From assembly GCF_019104945.1 (NCBI RefSeq), contig NZ_JAHRWW010000048.1, forward strand, positions 58,795 to 122,794: a stretch of DNA of 64,000 nucleotides. The letters run 5' to 3'. Under the pieces are notes generated by a model. The model did no database searches and was not told the DNA's origin. It saw nothing but the letters and a program-made list of their open reading frames with translations. The position numbers were made by a program, and so were the translations under genes. This document shows, one piece after another, positions 1 to 10,944 of the stretch. Position 1 is the stretch's first letter, and each line of letters starts with the position of its first letter. Source of the stretch: Thermomonas sp. GTDB lineage: Bacteria; Pseudomonadota; Gammaproteobacteria; Xanthomonadales; Xanthomonadaceae.

Positions 1-341
1 ATGCCGAAGACGAGGGCGAGGTGTTCCTTGGCCGCAGCGTGTCGCAGACCAAGCATGTCTCGGATGACACTGCACGCAAGATCGACGATGTGGTGCGCGG
101 CATCTTAGACCGCGCCTACGCGAAGACCACAGGGCTGTTGAACGACAATCTCGATAAACTGCACATCATGGCCAAGGCGCTACTGGAGTACGAAACCATT
201 GATGTGCCGCAGATCGACGCGATCATGGAAGGCCGTGACGTGCCGCCACCCATGGGGTGGAATAAGGCGGCCAACAGCAAGCCAGATGGTGACGCTGCCC
301 CCCCTGCGGCGCCTATTGGCGGGCCAGCGGCGCAAGTATAA
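1..341 (+). CDS. ftsH: ATP-dependent zinc metalloprotease FtsH, C-terminal part (truncated by window start)
   Basis: Frame 3 reads ...AEDEGEVFLGRSVSQTKHVSDDTARKIDDVVRGILDRAYAKTTGLLNDNLDKLHIMAKALLEYETIDVPQID, a typical FtsH C-terminal peptidase end. Confidence 0.93.
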   Translation, partial: AEDEGEVFLGRSVSQTKHVSDDTARKIDDVVRGILDRAYAKTTGLLNDNLDKLHIMAKALLEYETIDVPQIDAIMEGRDVPPPMGWNKAANSKPDGDAAPPAAPIGGPAAQV

Positions 342-361
342 GTTTCTTTTTAACGAGACAC

Positions 362-390
362 GCTGCAGTGCTTGCGTTTTGCACTGCAGC
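362..390. repeat. Perfect 10-bp inverted repeat (gctgcagtgc-N9-gcactgcagc) between ftsH and the arg leader
   Basis: Direct reading of sequence; no U-tract, so either an operator, a leader hairpin or the ftsH 3' end hairpin. Confidence 0.6.
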
Positions 391-408
391 ATGTAAGGAT
401 GCGCCTTC

Positions 409-510
409 ATGAACGCCCATATCGCCACGCGCTACGCTAACTCTGCCCGGATGGCCTCCGGTATGACTTCGCGCGCGCGCCGACCGGAAATGACACAGCC
501 AGCTGGGTAA
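409..510 (+). CDS. Putative arginine leader peptide, 33 aa (MNAHIATRYANSARMASGMTSRARRPEMTQPAG)
   Basis: ATG preceded by AAGGA about 9 nt upstream; cluster cgc-gcg-cgc-cga (R-A-R-R) at 472-483; stop overlaps a segment complementary to the downstream terminator 5' arm. Confidence 0.55.
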   Translation: MNAHIATRYANSARMASGMTSRARRPEMTQPAG

Positions 511-542
511 CCCGGGACGCGTTCTAGTATCTTTATCTTCCG

Positions 543-569
543 AAAACCCAGCCGCCCGGCTGGGTTTTT
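543..569 (+). terminator. Rho-independent terminator/attenuator upstream of argF'
   Basis: aaaacccagccg-cc-cggctgggtttt, 12-bp self-complementary stem followed by T's; lies between the leader ORF and the argF' start. Confidence 0.8.
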
Positions 570-609
570 GCGTTTTAGCCCCTTCACTTCCATCGTTGAC
601 CATTCGCCC

Positions 610-1614
610 ATGAAGCATTTTCTCAATACGCAAGACTGGAGCCGCCCCGACCTTGACGCACTGTTGCGCCAAGCAACCGCCTACAAGCATGAAAAGCTGG
701 GTATTTCGCTGAAGGGCAAGTCGATCGCACTGGTGTTCTTCAATCCTTCGATGCGCACTCGCACCAGCTTCGAGTTGGGGGCGTTCCAGCTCGGCGGGCA
801 TGCCATCGTGCTGCAACCGGGCAAGGACGCGTGGCCGATCGAGTTCAATCTCGGTACGGTGATGGACGGCGATACCGAAGAGCATATTGCGGAAGTGGCA
901 CGGGTGTTGGCGCGCTATGTGGATCTGATCGGCGTGCGCGCGTTTCCGAAGTTCATCGACTGGCAGTACGACCGCCAAGACGTGGTGCTGAAGGCGTTCG
1001 CTAAGTACTCCACGGTGCCGGTGATCAATATGGAAACGATCACCCATCCCTGCCAAGAGCTCGCACATGCGCTGGCATTGCAGGAGCATTTCGGTACGAC
1101 CGATCTGCGCGGAAAAAAATATGTGCTGACCTGGACCTACCACCCCAAGCCGCTCAATACCGCGGTGGCTAATTCAGCGCTGACCATCGCCACGCGCATG
1201 GGCATGGATGTCACCCTGCTATGTCCCACCGAGCAGTACATCCTCGATGAGCGCTATATGGGCTGGGCGCGCGACAACGTGGCCGAAAGCGGTGGTTCGC
1301 TGACGGTCAGCCACGATATTGAAAGCGCTTATGCCGGTGCAGATGTGGTGTATGCCAAGAGCTGGGGCGCGCTGCCGTTCTTCGGCAACTGGGGCCCGGA
1401 GCAGCCGATCCGCGAGCAGTTCAAGCACTTCATCGTGGACGAAGCAAAAATGGCGCTGACCAATAACGGCGTGTTCTCGCACTGCCTACCGCTGCGCCGC
1501 AATGTAAAAGCCACCGATGCGGTGATGGATTCACCGAATTGCATTGCCATCAACGAAGCCGAAAATCGCCTGCATGTGCAGAAGGCGATCATGTCTGCGC
1601 TGGCTCACCAATAA
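610..1614 (+). CDS. argF': N-acetylornithine carbamoyltransferase (AOTCase)
   Basis: MKHFLNTQDWSRPDLDALL..., FFNPSMRTRTSFELGAFQLGG, HPCQELAHAL, HCLPLRRNVKATDAV; start 610 preferred over 568, which lies in the terminator. Confidence 0.92.
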   Translation: MKHFLNTQDWSRPDLDALLRQATAYKHEKLGISLKGKSIALVFFNPSMRTRTSFELGAFQLGGHAIVLQPGKDAWPIEFNLGTVMDGDTEEHIAEVARVLARYVDLIGVRAFPKFIDWQYDRQDVVLKAFAKYSTVPVINMETITHPCQELAHALALQEHFGTTDLRGKKYVLTWTYHPKPLNTAVANSALTIATRMGMDVTLLCPTEQYILDERYMGWARDNVAESGGSLTVSHDIESAYAGADVVYAKSWGALPFFGNWGPEQPIREQFKHFIVDEAKMALTNNGVFSHCLPLRRNVKATDAVMDSPNCIAINEAENRLHVQKAIMSALAHQ

Positions 1615-1644
1615 TCTCTCGATAGATTTTCTACGGAACTTTAT

Positions 1645-2850
1645 ATGACCTCCCCCAATGATTCCCGCGACATCGTTCTGGCCTTCTCCGGCGGCCTCGA
1701 TACCAGCTTCTGCGTGCCCTACCTGAAAGAACAGGGTTGGAATGTGCATACCGTGTTCGCCGATACCGGTGGTGTTAGCGCCGAAGAGCGCGCCACGATT
1801 GAAGCGCGTGCAGCCGAGCTGGGCGTGGCCTCGCACGTCACTATTGATGGTGGCGCTGCGCTATGGAGTGAGTTCGTCAAGCCGTTCGTCTGGGCCGGTG
1901 AGGGCTATCAGGGGCAGTATCCGTTGCTGGTGTCTGACCGTTATTTGATCGTGGACGCCTCGCTTGCGCGTGCCAAGGAATTAGGGACGAATGCCATTGC
2001 CCACGGCTGCACCGGCATGGGTAATGACCAAGTGCGGTTTGACCTTGCGGTGAAGTCGCAGGGCCATTACCGCATCGTTGCGCCAATTCGTGAAATTCAG
2101 AAAGAACACACCCAAACCCGTGCCTACGAGCAGGCTTACTTAGAAGAACGTGGTTTTGGTGTGCGCGCCAAGCAGAAGGCGTACACCATCAATGAAAACC
2201 TGCTTGGCGTAACGATGTCCGGTGGTGAGATCGATGCGTGGGAAGCCCCAGGTGAAGGTGCGCGCGGTTGGTGTGCGCGTCGTGAGCAGTGGCCGAATGA
2301 GGCCATGGAGGTAAGCCTGCGTTTCGTCAATGGCGAAGCGGTGGCGCTGGACGGGCACGAGTTGCCGGGTGAAAAAATCCTCGCCAAGCTCAACACCATG
2401 TTTGCTCAGTACGGCGTGGGCCGCGGCATGTACACAGGCGACACCACCATTGGCCTGAAGGGGCGGATCGTGTTTGAAGCGCCGGGCCTGACTGCTTTGC
2501 TGGCAGGGCATCGCGCGCTGGAAGAAGCGGTGCTGTCAAAGCTGCAAAACCGCTTCAAACCGGAAGTGGCGCGTAAGTGGGTGGAGCTGGTCTATGAAGG
2601 CTTCTACCATGACCCGCTGAAGGCGGATCTGGAAGCCTTCCTTGCCGCTTCGCAGGCGAAGGTGAATGGCGAAGTGACGCTGCGCACCAACGGTGGCCGC
2701 GTGGATGCGGTAGCCGTGCGTTCGCCGCATCTGCTGCATGCCAAGGGCGCCACCTATGCGCAATCGGCCGACTGGGGCGTGGAAGAGGCCGAAGGCTTTA
2801 TCAAGCTATTCGGGATGAGCAGCACGCTGTGGGCAGAAGTGAATAAGTAA
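1645..2850 (+). CDS. argG: Argininosuccinate synthase
   Basis: [24 protein letters not shown]-loop motif; [15 protein letters not shown]; operon position. Confidence 0.96.
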   Translation: MTSPNDSRDIVLAFSGGLDTSFCVPYLKEQGWNVHTVFADTGGVSAEERATIEARAAELGVASHVTIDGGAALWSEFVKPFVWAGEGYQGQYPLLVSDRYLIVDASLARAKELGTNAIAHGCTGMGNDQVRFDLAVKSQGHYRIVAPIREIQKEHTQTRAYEQAYLEERGFGVRAKQKAYTINENLLGVTMSGGEIDAWEAPGEGARGWCARREQWPNEAMEVSLRFVNGEAVALDGHELPGEKILAKLNTMFAQYGVGRGMYTGDTTIGLKGRIVFEAPGLTALLAGHRALEEAVLSKLQNRFKPEVARKWVELVYEGFYHDPLKADLEAFLAASQAKVNGEVTLRTNGGRVDAVAVRSPHLLHAKGATYAQSADWGVEEAEGFIKLFGMSSTLWAEVNK

Positions 2851-2858
2851 GCACGGCC

Positions 2859-3944
2859 ATGCTCAATACCGTTCTCAAACACCTTGAAGCGCTGGTGGCA
2901 TTTGACACCCGCAATCCGCCGCGCCTTATTGGCACAGGTGGGATCTTCGATTACATCCGCGCGCAGTTGCCGGGGTTTCGCATTACCGTCACGGACAACG
3001 GTGCAGGCGCCGTGTCTTTGCTGGCTGTGCGCGGCAATCCGCGTCGCATTTTCAACGTGCACTTGGATACCGTGCCGTCTTCAGAAGCGTGGAGCGCTGA
3101 CCCGCACACGCTAAGAGTGACGAAAGATCGCGCGATTGGTCTCGGTGCATGCGATATCAAAGGCGCCGCTGCTGGCTTGATTGCGGCGGCCAATGCCACA
3201 ACGGGCGATGCGGCGTTCTTATTTTCTACGGATGAAGAAGCGAATGATCCGCGTTGTATCGCGGCGTTCTTGGCGGAAGATCACGGCTTCAACGAGGCGA
3301 TCATTGCCGAGCCGACCCGCTGCGAAGCAGTGCTCGCGCACCGCGGGATCAGCTCGGTACTGTTGAAGTTCAAGGGCGAAGCCGGGCATGCCTCAAGCGC
3401 GCACGCACTCAAGGCCAGCGCGCTGCACCAGGCGATGCGCTGGGGCAGCCGTGCACTGGATCTTGTGGAAGCCGAGGCCGGCCAACAATTTGGTGGCCTG
3501 CAAGGGCTGCGCTTCAATATTGGTAAGGTTGAAGGTGGGATCAAGGCGAATGTGATTGCACCGAGTGCTGAGGTGCGTTTCAACTTTCGTCCGTTGCCTT
3601 CGCAGGGAATTGATACGCTGCATCAACGCTTCGCTGCTTGCGCGGAAGACGGTGTGCTGGAGCGGTTTGAGGAAACATTCCGTGGCCCATCTTTGCCGGG
3701 CGGTGATGCTGAGCATGCAGAAACCCGTCGCCAAGAAGCGCAGATGTTGGCGCAGCAGCTTGGCCTGCCGGTGGGGCCTGCGGTGGACTTTTGGACCGAA
3801 GCCTCGCTGTTCTCACAGGCGGGTTTAACCGCCTTCGTTTATGGGTCGGGCGATATCGCGCAGGCGCATACCGCCGATGAGTTTGTGCTGCTGGATCAAC
3901 TGCAGCGCTATACCGATTCTGTAACACGCATTCTTGGGAATTGA
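2859..3944 (+). CDS. argE: M20 family acetylornithine/acetylcitrulline deacetylase
   Basis: FNVHLDTVPSS, GACDIKGAAAG, FLFSTDEEAND motifs of M20 deacetylases; between argG and argB. Confidence 0.9.
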   Translation: MLNTVLKHLEALVAFDTRNPPRLIGTGGIFDYIRAQLPGFRITVTDNGAGAVSLLAVRGNPRRIFNVHLDTVPSSEAWSADPHTLRVTKDRAIGLGACDIKGAAAGLIAAANATTGDAAFLFSTDEEANDPRCIAAFLAEDHGFNEAIIAEPTRCEAVLAHRGISSVLLKFKGEAGHASSAHALKASALHQAMRWGSRALDLVEAEAGQQFGGLQGLRFNIGKVEGGIKANVIAPSAEVRFNFRPLPSQGIDTLHQRFAACAEDGVLERFEETFRGPSLPGGDAEHAETRRQEAQMLAQQLGLPVGPAVDFWTEASLFSQAGLTAFVYGSGDIAQAHTADEFVLLDQLQRYTDSVTRILGN

Positions 3945-3950
3945 TTCGCC

Positions 3951-5297
3951 GTGACTCCTCTCCTTGATCCGCAGGCCGTACACGACCCGCAGACCCGCCA
4001 GACCATCGTGCGGCTGCTGTCCAGCATGGGCAGTGCAAAAGAAATCTCGCAATATCTCAAGCGTTTTTCACAGCTCGATGCCGCTCGCTTTGCCGTGGTC
4101 AAAGTGGGTGGTGCGGTGCTGCGTGATGACCTTGACGCGCTGGTGTCTTCGCTGGCCTTTTTGCAGGACGTTGGCCTGACGCCAATCGTTATTCACGGCG
4201 CTGGCCCGCAGCTTGACGTTGAACTGTCTGCTGCAGGTATCGAAAAGAAAACGATCGACGGTTTACGCGTCACCTCGCCCGAGGCGCTGGCCATCGTGCG
4301 TCGCGTATTTCATGCGCAAAACCTGAAACTGGTGGAAGCCCTGCAGGCCGCAGATGCGCGCGCTACTAGTATTGTCTCGGGTGTTTTTGAAGCCGATTAT
4401 TTGGACAGCGAACGCTTTGGTCTTGTCGGCGAAGTGAAGCATGTGGATCTTGCACCGATCGAGATCAGCTTGCGCTCTGGCTCAATCCCGGTAATCGCTT
4501 CACTGGGTGAAACCGCAGGCGGGCAGATCCTCAACGTCAACGCCGATTTCGCTGCCAATGCGCTGGTGCGCATGCTGCAGCCATACAAGATCGTATTCCT
4601 CACCGGTACCGGCGGTTTGCTGGATGCCGATGGTAAGGTGATCGATTCGATCAACCTCTCTACCGAATACGAGCACTTAATGCAGCAGCCGTGGATCGAA
4701 GGCGGTATGCGGGTGAAGGTTGAGCAGATCAAAGACCTGCTTGATGGTTTGCCGCAGGCGTCGTCGGTGTCGATCACGCGGCCCGATGAATTGGCCAAGG
4801 AACTCTTCACCCATAAAGGCTCTGGCACCTTGGTGCGGCGCGGTGAGCGCGTGCTGCAAGGCGATGATTGGAGCGCGTTTGACTTGCCGCGGCTGCGCGG
4901 CCTGATCGAATCGGCCTTCGGTCGCAAGCTGATGCCGGATTATTTTGAAACCACCCGGCTGCACCGCGCCTATGTGAGTGAGAACTACCGCGCGGCGGTG
5001 ATCCTCACACAAGAAGAGGCGGGTGTGTACCTCGATAAATTTGCTGTGCTGGATGAAGCGCAAGGGGAAGGATTGGGGCGTGCGGTATGGCTGGTGATGC
5101 GTGAGCAAAACCCGGCGGTGTTCTGGCGCTCGCGCCACGGCAATCAGGTGAACCCGTTTTATTACGCCGAATCCGATGGTTGCATCAAACAGGCTAAGTG
5201 GAAGGTGTTTTGGTACGGTGCCGCCGACTTTGCATTGATCGAACGCTATGTGCAGCTCTGCGCGCAGCGCCGCGCTACTTTGGAGGAGCCGAAGTGA
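3951..5297 (+). CDS. argB/argA: Bifunctional acetylglutamate kinase / N-acetylglutamate synthase
   Basis: Kinase domain ([21 protein letters not shown]) fused to a GNAT-like C-terminal domain ([20 protein letters not shown]...[21 protein letters not shown]). Confidence 0.92.
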   Translation: MTPLLDPQAVHDPQTRQTIVRLLSSMGSAKEISQYLKRFSQLDAARFAVVKVGGAVLRDDLDALVSSLAFLQDVGLTPIVIHGAGPQLDVELSAAGIEKKTIDGLRVTSPEALAIVRRVFHAQNLKLVEALQAADARATSIVSGVFEADYLDSERFGLVGEVKHVDLAPIEISLRSGSIPVIASLGETAGGQILNVNADFAANALVRMLQPYKIVFLTGTGGLLDADGKVIDSINLSTEYEHLMQQPWIEGGMRVKVEQIKDLLDGLPQASSVSITRPDELAKELFTHKGSGTLVRRGERVLQGDDWSAFDLPRLRGLIESAFGRKLMPDYFETTRLHRAYVSENYRAAVILTQEEAGVYLDKFAVLDEAQGEGLGRAVWLVMREQNPAVFWRSRHGNQVNPFYYAESDGCIKQAKWKVFWYGAADFALIERYVQLCAQRRATLEEPK

Positions 5298-6241
5298 GCA
5301 AGATCCGAGTTGGGTTGGTGGGCGCGCGCGGCTACACCGGTGCAGAGCTCATCACGCTGCTGAGCACGCACCCACAGTTTGAGTTGGCCTATGTCACCTC
5401 GCGTGAACTCGATGGGCAGCGTGTGGCGGAGCATAACGCCGCATTTAAGGGTGATCTTTGCTTCAGCAACCCATCGCACGAGCAACTTACGCAGATGGGT
5501 GCGGACGCGGTGATTTTGGCGCTGCCCAATGGCAAAGCTGCGGCCATCGTGCAGGCGTTCGATGCGCAGGGTGTTGACCCTGTGTTTGTGGATCTTTCGG
5601 CAGACTATCGCTTTGATCCAAGTTGGTACTACGGCTTGCCTGAGCTAACGCGCACTAAGTACAGCGGCCAGCGCCGGATCAGTAATCCCGGCTGCTATGC
5701 CACCGCGATGCAGCTTTCGATTGCACCGATGTTGGGTGTATTGGAATGGGCGGTGCAGTGCTTTGGTGTGAGCGGTTATTCGGGTGCAGGAACCACGCCG
5801 TCGGATAAAAATAACGTCGCGCTGCTGCGCGATAATTTGATGCCCTACGCACTAACTGGCCATCTGCACGAGCGCGAAGTGCCGCATCAGCTGGGGCACC
5901 CGGTTGAATTTATGCCCAGTGTTGCACCGCATTTTCGTGGCATCACCATGACCACGAATCTGCACCTTTCCATTGCCTTTGATATTGATGAAATCAAAGC
6001 GCGGTATCACGGCAAATACGCCAACGAGCCGCTGGTGCATGTGCAGGACGCAGCGCCGTGGGTAAGCCAGATCGCGGGCAAACACTATGTGGAAATTGGC
6101 GGTTTCACATTAAGTGCCGATGGTAAGCGGCTGGTGGTGATCGCCACTGAAGACAATCTGCTGAAAGGCGCGGCAACGCAGGCGCTGCAAAACCTCAACA
6201 CAGCCTTTGGACTAGATGAACTCACCGGGATTCCACTATGA
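5294..6241 (+). CDS. argC: N-acetyl-gamma-glutamyl-phosphate reductase
   Basis: GTG start overlapping the argB stop (gtga), SD ggagg upstream; [24 protein letters not shown]. Confidence 0.94.
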   Translation: MSKIRVGLVGARGYTGAELITLLSTHPQFELAYVTSRELDGQRVAEHNAAFKGDLCFSNPSHEQLTQMGADAVILALPNGKAAAIVQAFDAQGVDPVFVDLSADYRFDPSWYYGLPELTRTKYSGQRRISNPGCYATAMQLSIAPMLGVLEWAVQCFGVSGYSGAGTTPSDKNNVALLRDNLMPYALTGHLHEREVPHQLGHPVEFMPSVAPHFRGITMTTNLHLSIAFDIDEIKARYHGKYANEPLVHVQDAAPWVSQIAGKHYVEIGGFTLSADGKRLVVIATEDNLLKGAATQALQNLNTAFGLDELTGIPL

Positions 6242-7548
6242 GCAACTTACTTTGGCAAAAAACCGGTGTGGCCGTGGATGCAAAAATTCAGGCCTTCCTT
6301 GCAGGCGATGACGTGATCTTGGATCGCGAATTTTTTCTCTATGACATCCAAGCCTCAAGCGCGCATGCGGAAGGCCTGCAGCACATCGGCATTTTGACTG
6401 CCGATGAGTTGGCGGGGCTCAAAGCGGAATTAGCCATTTTGGCGGATGATTTCCGCAGCGGAAGTTTTGTTCTGGATGAACGTTTTGAAGACTGCCATTC
6501 TGCAATTGAAGCGCGTTTGACCGAGCGTTTAGGTGATGCTGGGCGCAAAATTCACACGGGGCGCAGCCGTAACGATCAAATTCTAGTGGCAACGCGTTTG
6601 TGGCTGAAAGACAAGCTGGCACGCGTGGCAGGGCTATCGCGCGAAATCGCCAAGGTGGCACTGGATCGCGCGGCCTCCGAACAAGCGCTGCCGCTTCCGG
6701 GGTACACCCATATCCAACGCGCGGTGGTGTCATCGGCGGGGATGTGGTGGGCCGGTTGGGCCGAGGCGTTTATCGATAACGCCATTCGCGCCCACGATAC
6801 GCTTGCGCTAGTGGACTGCAATCCACTGGGTACGGCGGCGGGTTATGGAGTCAATCTGAAGCTTGACCGCGAACACACCACGCGTGCGCTGGGTTTCGCG
6901 CGTATGCAAATCAGCCCCATCTATGCCCAGCTCTCGCGCGGTAAATTTGAATTGGCGGCGCTGGAAGCATTGGGTAGCGCGACGCTAGACCTGCGCCGCA
7001 TTGCGTGGGATCTCTCGCTATTTACCAGTGCGGAATTTGGTTTCGTGGCACTGCCTGCGCAGTACACCACCGGCAGCTCGATCATGCCAAACAAGCGCAA
7101 CCCCGATGTGATCGAGCTGATGCGCGCGACCCACGCCAGCGTGGCGGCTGCGCGTACCGAGATCGAACAATTACTGTCGCTGCCGTCTGGCTACCACCGT
7201 GACCTGCAGAGCAGCAAAGGGGCGATCTTCCACGGCTTTGGTCGTGGCCTCGCCGCGTTGGAGCTGCTGCCTGCGCTGCTCGCTAATCTCGATTGGCGCG
7301 AAGATCGTTTGCGCGCTGGGATTGATTCTGGAATGTACGCCACCGATGTGGCGGTGGAAGCTGCGATTGCAGGGGTGCCGTTCCGTGAGGCTTACAAAGC
7401 CGCTGCTGCGGCCGCCGATAACGCCGGACAAGGGCGTAGCCCCGAGAGCAGCCTCGCCGCACGCACATCACCCGGTGCTGCTGCGGATTTACGCTTAGAT
7501 GAGCTTTGCGCACGCTGGGATGCCCTCAACGACAGCGAGGAAGGCTGA
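6238..7548 (+). CDS. argH: Argininosuccinate lyase
   Basis: [35 protein letters not shown] signature; 4-bp overlap with argC. Confidence 0.96.
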   Translation: MSNLLWQKTGVAVDAKIQAFLAGDDVILDREFFLYDIQASSAHAEGLQHIGILTADELAGLKAELAILADDFRSGSFVLDERFEDCHSAIEARLTERLGDAGRKIHTGRSRNDQILVATRLWLKDKLARVAGLSREIAKVALDRAASEQALPLPGYTHIQRAVVSSAGMWWAGWAEAFIDNAIRAHDTLALVDCNPLGTAAGYGVNLKLDREHTTRALGFARMQISPIYAQLSRGKFELAALEALGSATLDLRRIAWDLSLFTSAEFGFVALPAQYTTGSSIMPNKRNPDVIELMRATHASVAAARTEIEQLLSLPSGYHRDLQSSKGAIFHGFGRGLAALELLPALLANLDWREDRLRAGIDSGMYATDVAVEAAIAGVPFREAYKAAAAAADNAGQGRSPESSLAARTSPGAAADLRLDELCARWDALNDSEEG

Positions 7549-7552
7549 GCGG

Positions 7553-8683
7553 ATGAACGCCTTCGCACCGCAACCTCTTCCCCAATGGAAACGCTCGGTG
7601 CTGAAGGTAGGTAGTAGCCTGCTCGCCGCGGAAGGCGGCGGTCTCACCCCGCGCTTTGTGCTTGGGCTGGCGCAGTTTGTTGCAGCAAGCCAACAGGCCG
7701 GGCGCGAGGTGGTGATCGTGTCGTCTGGCGCGGTGGCCGCAGGCCGTGCCGTGCTGCCCAAAACGCAGCGGACTGGCAGCGCCATCGCTGCGAAACAGGC
7801 ATTGGCCGCACTCGGGCAAGCGCAGCTCATTGCGCTTTGGCAGCGATTTTTTGAAGCGCCGGTGGCGCAGGTGCTGCTGACCCACGATGACCTACGCAAC
7901 CGCCGCCGCTATCTCAATGCACGTGCTGCCCTGCTGGAACTGCTGCGAATAGGGGCACTTCCGGTGGTGAATGAAAACGACACCGTTGCAGTGGATGAAC
8001 TGAAATTAGGCGATAACGATAACCTCGCAGCGGCGGTGGCCTCCTTGGTGGATGCAGACCTGCTGCTGATTGCCACCGATATTGACGGGCTTTATAGCGC
8101 GCATCCACAGCGCGATCCGCAGGCACGGCCGATGCTGCGTATTGAGGCGATTACACCCGATGTTTTAGCCATGGCCGGTGAAGCTGGTGCGCTGGGGACG
8201 GGCGGTATGCGGACGAAGTTAGAAGCCGCCGCGAAAGCGGCTGATGCCAGTATTCCCACCGCGTTATTTAGCGGGCGTAATGCGGAAACACTCGCACAGC
8301 TCGCCCAGCAGACGCTGCAGGGAACCCTCGTGCTGGCGCAGCCGCAGCGATTGTCATCGCGCAAACAATGGTTGCGCCATGCGCCAGCGGCTGGGCAGCT
8401 GCAGATCGATACAGGTGCTGCGCGCGCACTCGGACACGGTGCATCTTTGCTGCCGGGCGGTGTGCGCCGCGTGCTTGGTGAGTTTCGGCGTGGCGACGTG
8501 TTGGAAGTGGTGGCGGAAGATGCCGCTGTGTTGGCGCGCGGCATTGCGCAATATAACGCAGTCGATAGCGCACGTATTGCGGGGCGCCATAGCCGCGAGA
8601 TCGAAGCAATTTTGGGCTTTCATTATGACGAGGCAATGATGCATCGCGATGATTTAGTGCTGTTACAAACGGAGTGCTCATGA
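7553..8683 (+). CDS. proB: Glutamate 5-kinase (with C-terminal PUA domain)
   Basis: [57 protein letters not shown]. Confidence 0.95.
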   Translation: MNAFAPQPLPQWKRSVLKVGSSLLAAEGGGLTPRFVLGLAQFVAASQQAGREVVIVSSGAVAAGRAVLPKTQRTGSAIAAKQALAALGQAQLIALWQRFFEAPVAQVLLTHDDLRNRRRYLNARAALLELLRIGALPVVNENDTVAVDELKLGDNDNLAAAVASLVDADLLLIATDIDGLYSAHPQRDPQARPMLRIEAITPDVLAMAGEAGALGTGGMRTKLEAAAKAADASIPTALFSGRNAETLAQLAQQTLQGTLVLAQPQRLSSRKQWLRHAPAAGQLQIDTGAARALGHGASLLPGGVRRVLGEFRRGDVLEVVAEDAAVLARGIAQYNAVDSARIAGRHSREIEAILGFHYDEAMMHRDDLVLLQTECS

Positions 8684-9948
8684 GCGGCTATGTGCGGAGC
8701 CTAGCGCTGGCGGCACGTAGCGCGCAGCGGGTAATTGCCGCCGGCAGCAGCGCGCAGCGGCGCGCCTTGCTAGAGAGTATGGCTACACAGCTTTTGGCAG
8801 GGCAGGCCGATATCCTTGCCGCCAACGCACAGGACATGCAGCAGGCGCAGGCCAATGGTGCAAACGCGGCAAGTCTCGACCGCCTTTTATTAACCCCAGA
8901 GCGCGTGCAGGGAATGGCGCAAGCACTGCACGAAGTGGCCGCGCAAGCCGATCCACTCGGTGAAGTTACGCGGCGCGAAACGCGTCAAAATGGGGTGCAG
9001 ATCGAACGCCAGCGTATTCCGCTTGGACTCGTCGCAATGATTTTTGAAGCGCGCCCCAATGTCACCGCCGAGGCAGCAGCGCTGTGTCTGAAGGCGGGTA
9101 ACACCGTATTGCTGCGTGGTGGATCGGAAGCGGCGCGCAGCAATGCCGCTGTGGCGGCTTGTCTGCACGCAGCGCTACGCGAGCATGGTCTGCCCGAAGC
9201 GGCTGTGTCGCTTGTTGCTGATACCGCACGTGAGCATGTACTGGAGCTTTTGCAACTATCCGATTTGGTGGATCTGGCCATTCCGCGCGGCGGCGAAAGC
9301 CTGATCCGCTTTGTTGCCGAACACGCGCGGGTGCCGGTGATCAAACATTACAAAGGCGTTTGCCATTTGTATGTGGATCGTGCGGCCGATTTGGATAAAG
9401 CCTTAGCCTTGTTGATCGATGGAAAAGTCTCACGCCCAGGCGTATGCAATGCGCTAGAGACGCTCTTGGTACATCGTGATGTGGCACCTGCCTTTCTTCC
9501 GCGTGCACTGGCTGCCTTGAAGGCACGCGACGTGCAAGTGCGCGGTGACGCCGCTGTGCGCGCATTCGATACGAGTCTTGCCGAGGCGAGCGAGGCAGAT
9601 TTCGACGCCGAATATCTTGATTTAATGATCGCGGCAAAAGTGGTTGATACCTTGGACGACGCCATCGCGCATATCCACCGCTACACTTCTGACCACACCG
9701 AGGTGATCGTCACCGAAGATGCAGCGGCAGCGGACGCCTTCGTGCATGCTATTCGCAGTTCGGCGGTGATGGTAAACGCGTCTTCGCGCTTTAACGATGG
9801 CGGGCAGCTGGGCCTTGGTGCGGAAATCGGTATCTCCACCACACGCCTGCACGCCTACGGCCCTATGGGCGCGGAAGCACTCACCATTGAACGGTTTGTG
9901 GTGCGTGGACAGGGGCAGGTTCGACACCCCGAACTGCTGCTAGGCTAA
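8680..9948 (+). CDS. proA: Gamma-glutamyl phosphate reductase
   Basis: [62 protein letters not shown]. Confidence 0.96.
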   Translation: MSGYVRSLALAARSAQRVIAAGSSAQRRALLESMATQLLAGQADILAANAQDMQQAQANGANAASLDRLLLTPERVQGMAQALHEVAAQADPLGEVTRRETRQNGVQIERQRIPLGLVAMIFEARPNVTAEAAALCLKAGNTVLLRGGSEAARSNAAVAACLHAALREHGLPEAAVSLVADTAREHVLELLQLSDLVDLAIPRGGESLIRFVAEHARVPVIKHYKGVCHLYVDRAADLDKALALLIDGKVSRPGVCNALETLLVHRDVAPAFLPRALAALKARDVQVRGDAAVRAFDTSLAEASEADFDAEYLDLMIAAKVVDTLDDAIAHIHRYTSDHTEVIVTEDAAAADAFVHAIRSSAVMVNASSRFNDGGQLGLGAEIGISTTRLHAYGPMGAEALTIERFVVRGQGQVRHPELLLG

Positions 9949-9951
9949 GCC

Positions 9952-10941
9952 TCAGCGCCCGTCGACTTCCTTGAGCGCCGCCGCAACTGCAGCGGCCGGT
10001 GTTGGCTTAGTAGGGGCCACAGCTGCGGCTGGTGAAGCGGGCGCAGTAGGTACGGAGATGGGCTTGCTTTCACTAATGCCCAGCGCCGCTTCTTCTGCTT
10101 CCTTGGTCATCACCACGATACTGATGCGTCGGTTGATAGGGTTGGTGGTGTCTGTCTTGTCGAATAAGACGGCATCGCCAAAGCCAACGACACGCGCTGT
10201 TTTGTGGTCGTCCATGCCGCCATTCATTAAGCTGCGACGGGCAGCATTGGCACGATCGGCGCTGAGTTCCCAATTGCTGTAGCCCGCAACTGTAGCGTAC
10301 CGCGTGGTGTCGGTATGGCCCGCAATACTGACTCGGTTCGGTACTTTGTTAATGAATTTGGCGATCTCGTTCAGAATCTCTTCGGTATAGGGCATGAGCT
10401 TGGCGCTGCCCAGATCAAACATCGCCCGGTTCTTTTTGTCCACGATCTGAATACGCAGCCCTTCCGGGGTAATGTCTAAAAACAGCTGATCCTTGAAGGG
10501 CTCAAGTGCTTGGCTCTTGCCGATCGCTTCTTGGAGTTCGTTCATAAGCGATTCGAGGCGCTGTTTGTCCTCTAATTTTTTTTCAGCATCCGATTTTTGA
10601 TCCTTGGGGTCACGAGTAAATTTCTCTCCAGGGCCCTTGGGAAGCTCCATCGTCCCGCCCAGCTTGATCATTGAATTACTGGCGCCCCCCGGGCCGTTCT
10701 GCCCCTGTGCCTTCACCGTGCTATTACCCTTAACCGGGCTTGGGTTTTTGAAATAATCAGAAACCGCTTCGCGCTGTTTAGTGGTCAGTGCACCGACAAG
10801 CCACATCACCATGAAGAACGCCATCATCGCGGTGACGAAGTCGGCGTAAGCCACTTTCCACGAGCCGCCGTGGTGGCCGCCGCCCTGAACTTTCTTGACC
10901 CGCCGAATAATGATGCTCGGCTTTTCGTCCTTGCCTGCCAT
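9952..10941 (-). CDS. motB: Flagellar motor protein MotB
   Basis: WKVAYADFVTAMMAFFMVMWLVGA plug/TM segment plus OmpA-like domain (VSIAGHTDTTRY). Confidence 0.93.
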   Translation of the reverse strand: MAGKDEKPSIIIRRVKKVQGGGHHGGSWKVAYADFVTAMMAFFMVMWLVGALTTKQREAVSDYFKNPSPVKGNSTVKAQGQNGPGGASNSMIKLGGTMELPKGPGEKFTRDPKDQKSDAEKKLEDKQRLESLMNELQEAIGKSQALEPFKDQLFLDITPEGLRIQIVDKKNRAMFDLGSAKLMPYTEEILNEIAKFINKVPNRVSIAGHTDTTRYATVAGYSNWELSADRANAARRSLMNGGMDDHKTARVVGFGDAVLFDKTDTTNPINRRISIVVMTKEAEEAALGISESKPISVPTAPASPAAAVAPTKPTPAAAVAAALKEVDGR

Positions 10942-10944
10942 AGC

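Noticed and set aside
568-609. Upstream start for argF' at 568
   Set aside because: It lies in the attenuator U-tract and lacks an RBS; AOTCase homologues begin at the MKHFLNTQDW equivalent (610).
313-1143. 276-aa minus-strand ORF overlapping the arg leader and argF'
   Set aside because: Antisense to argF'; no recognisable motifs.
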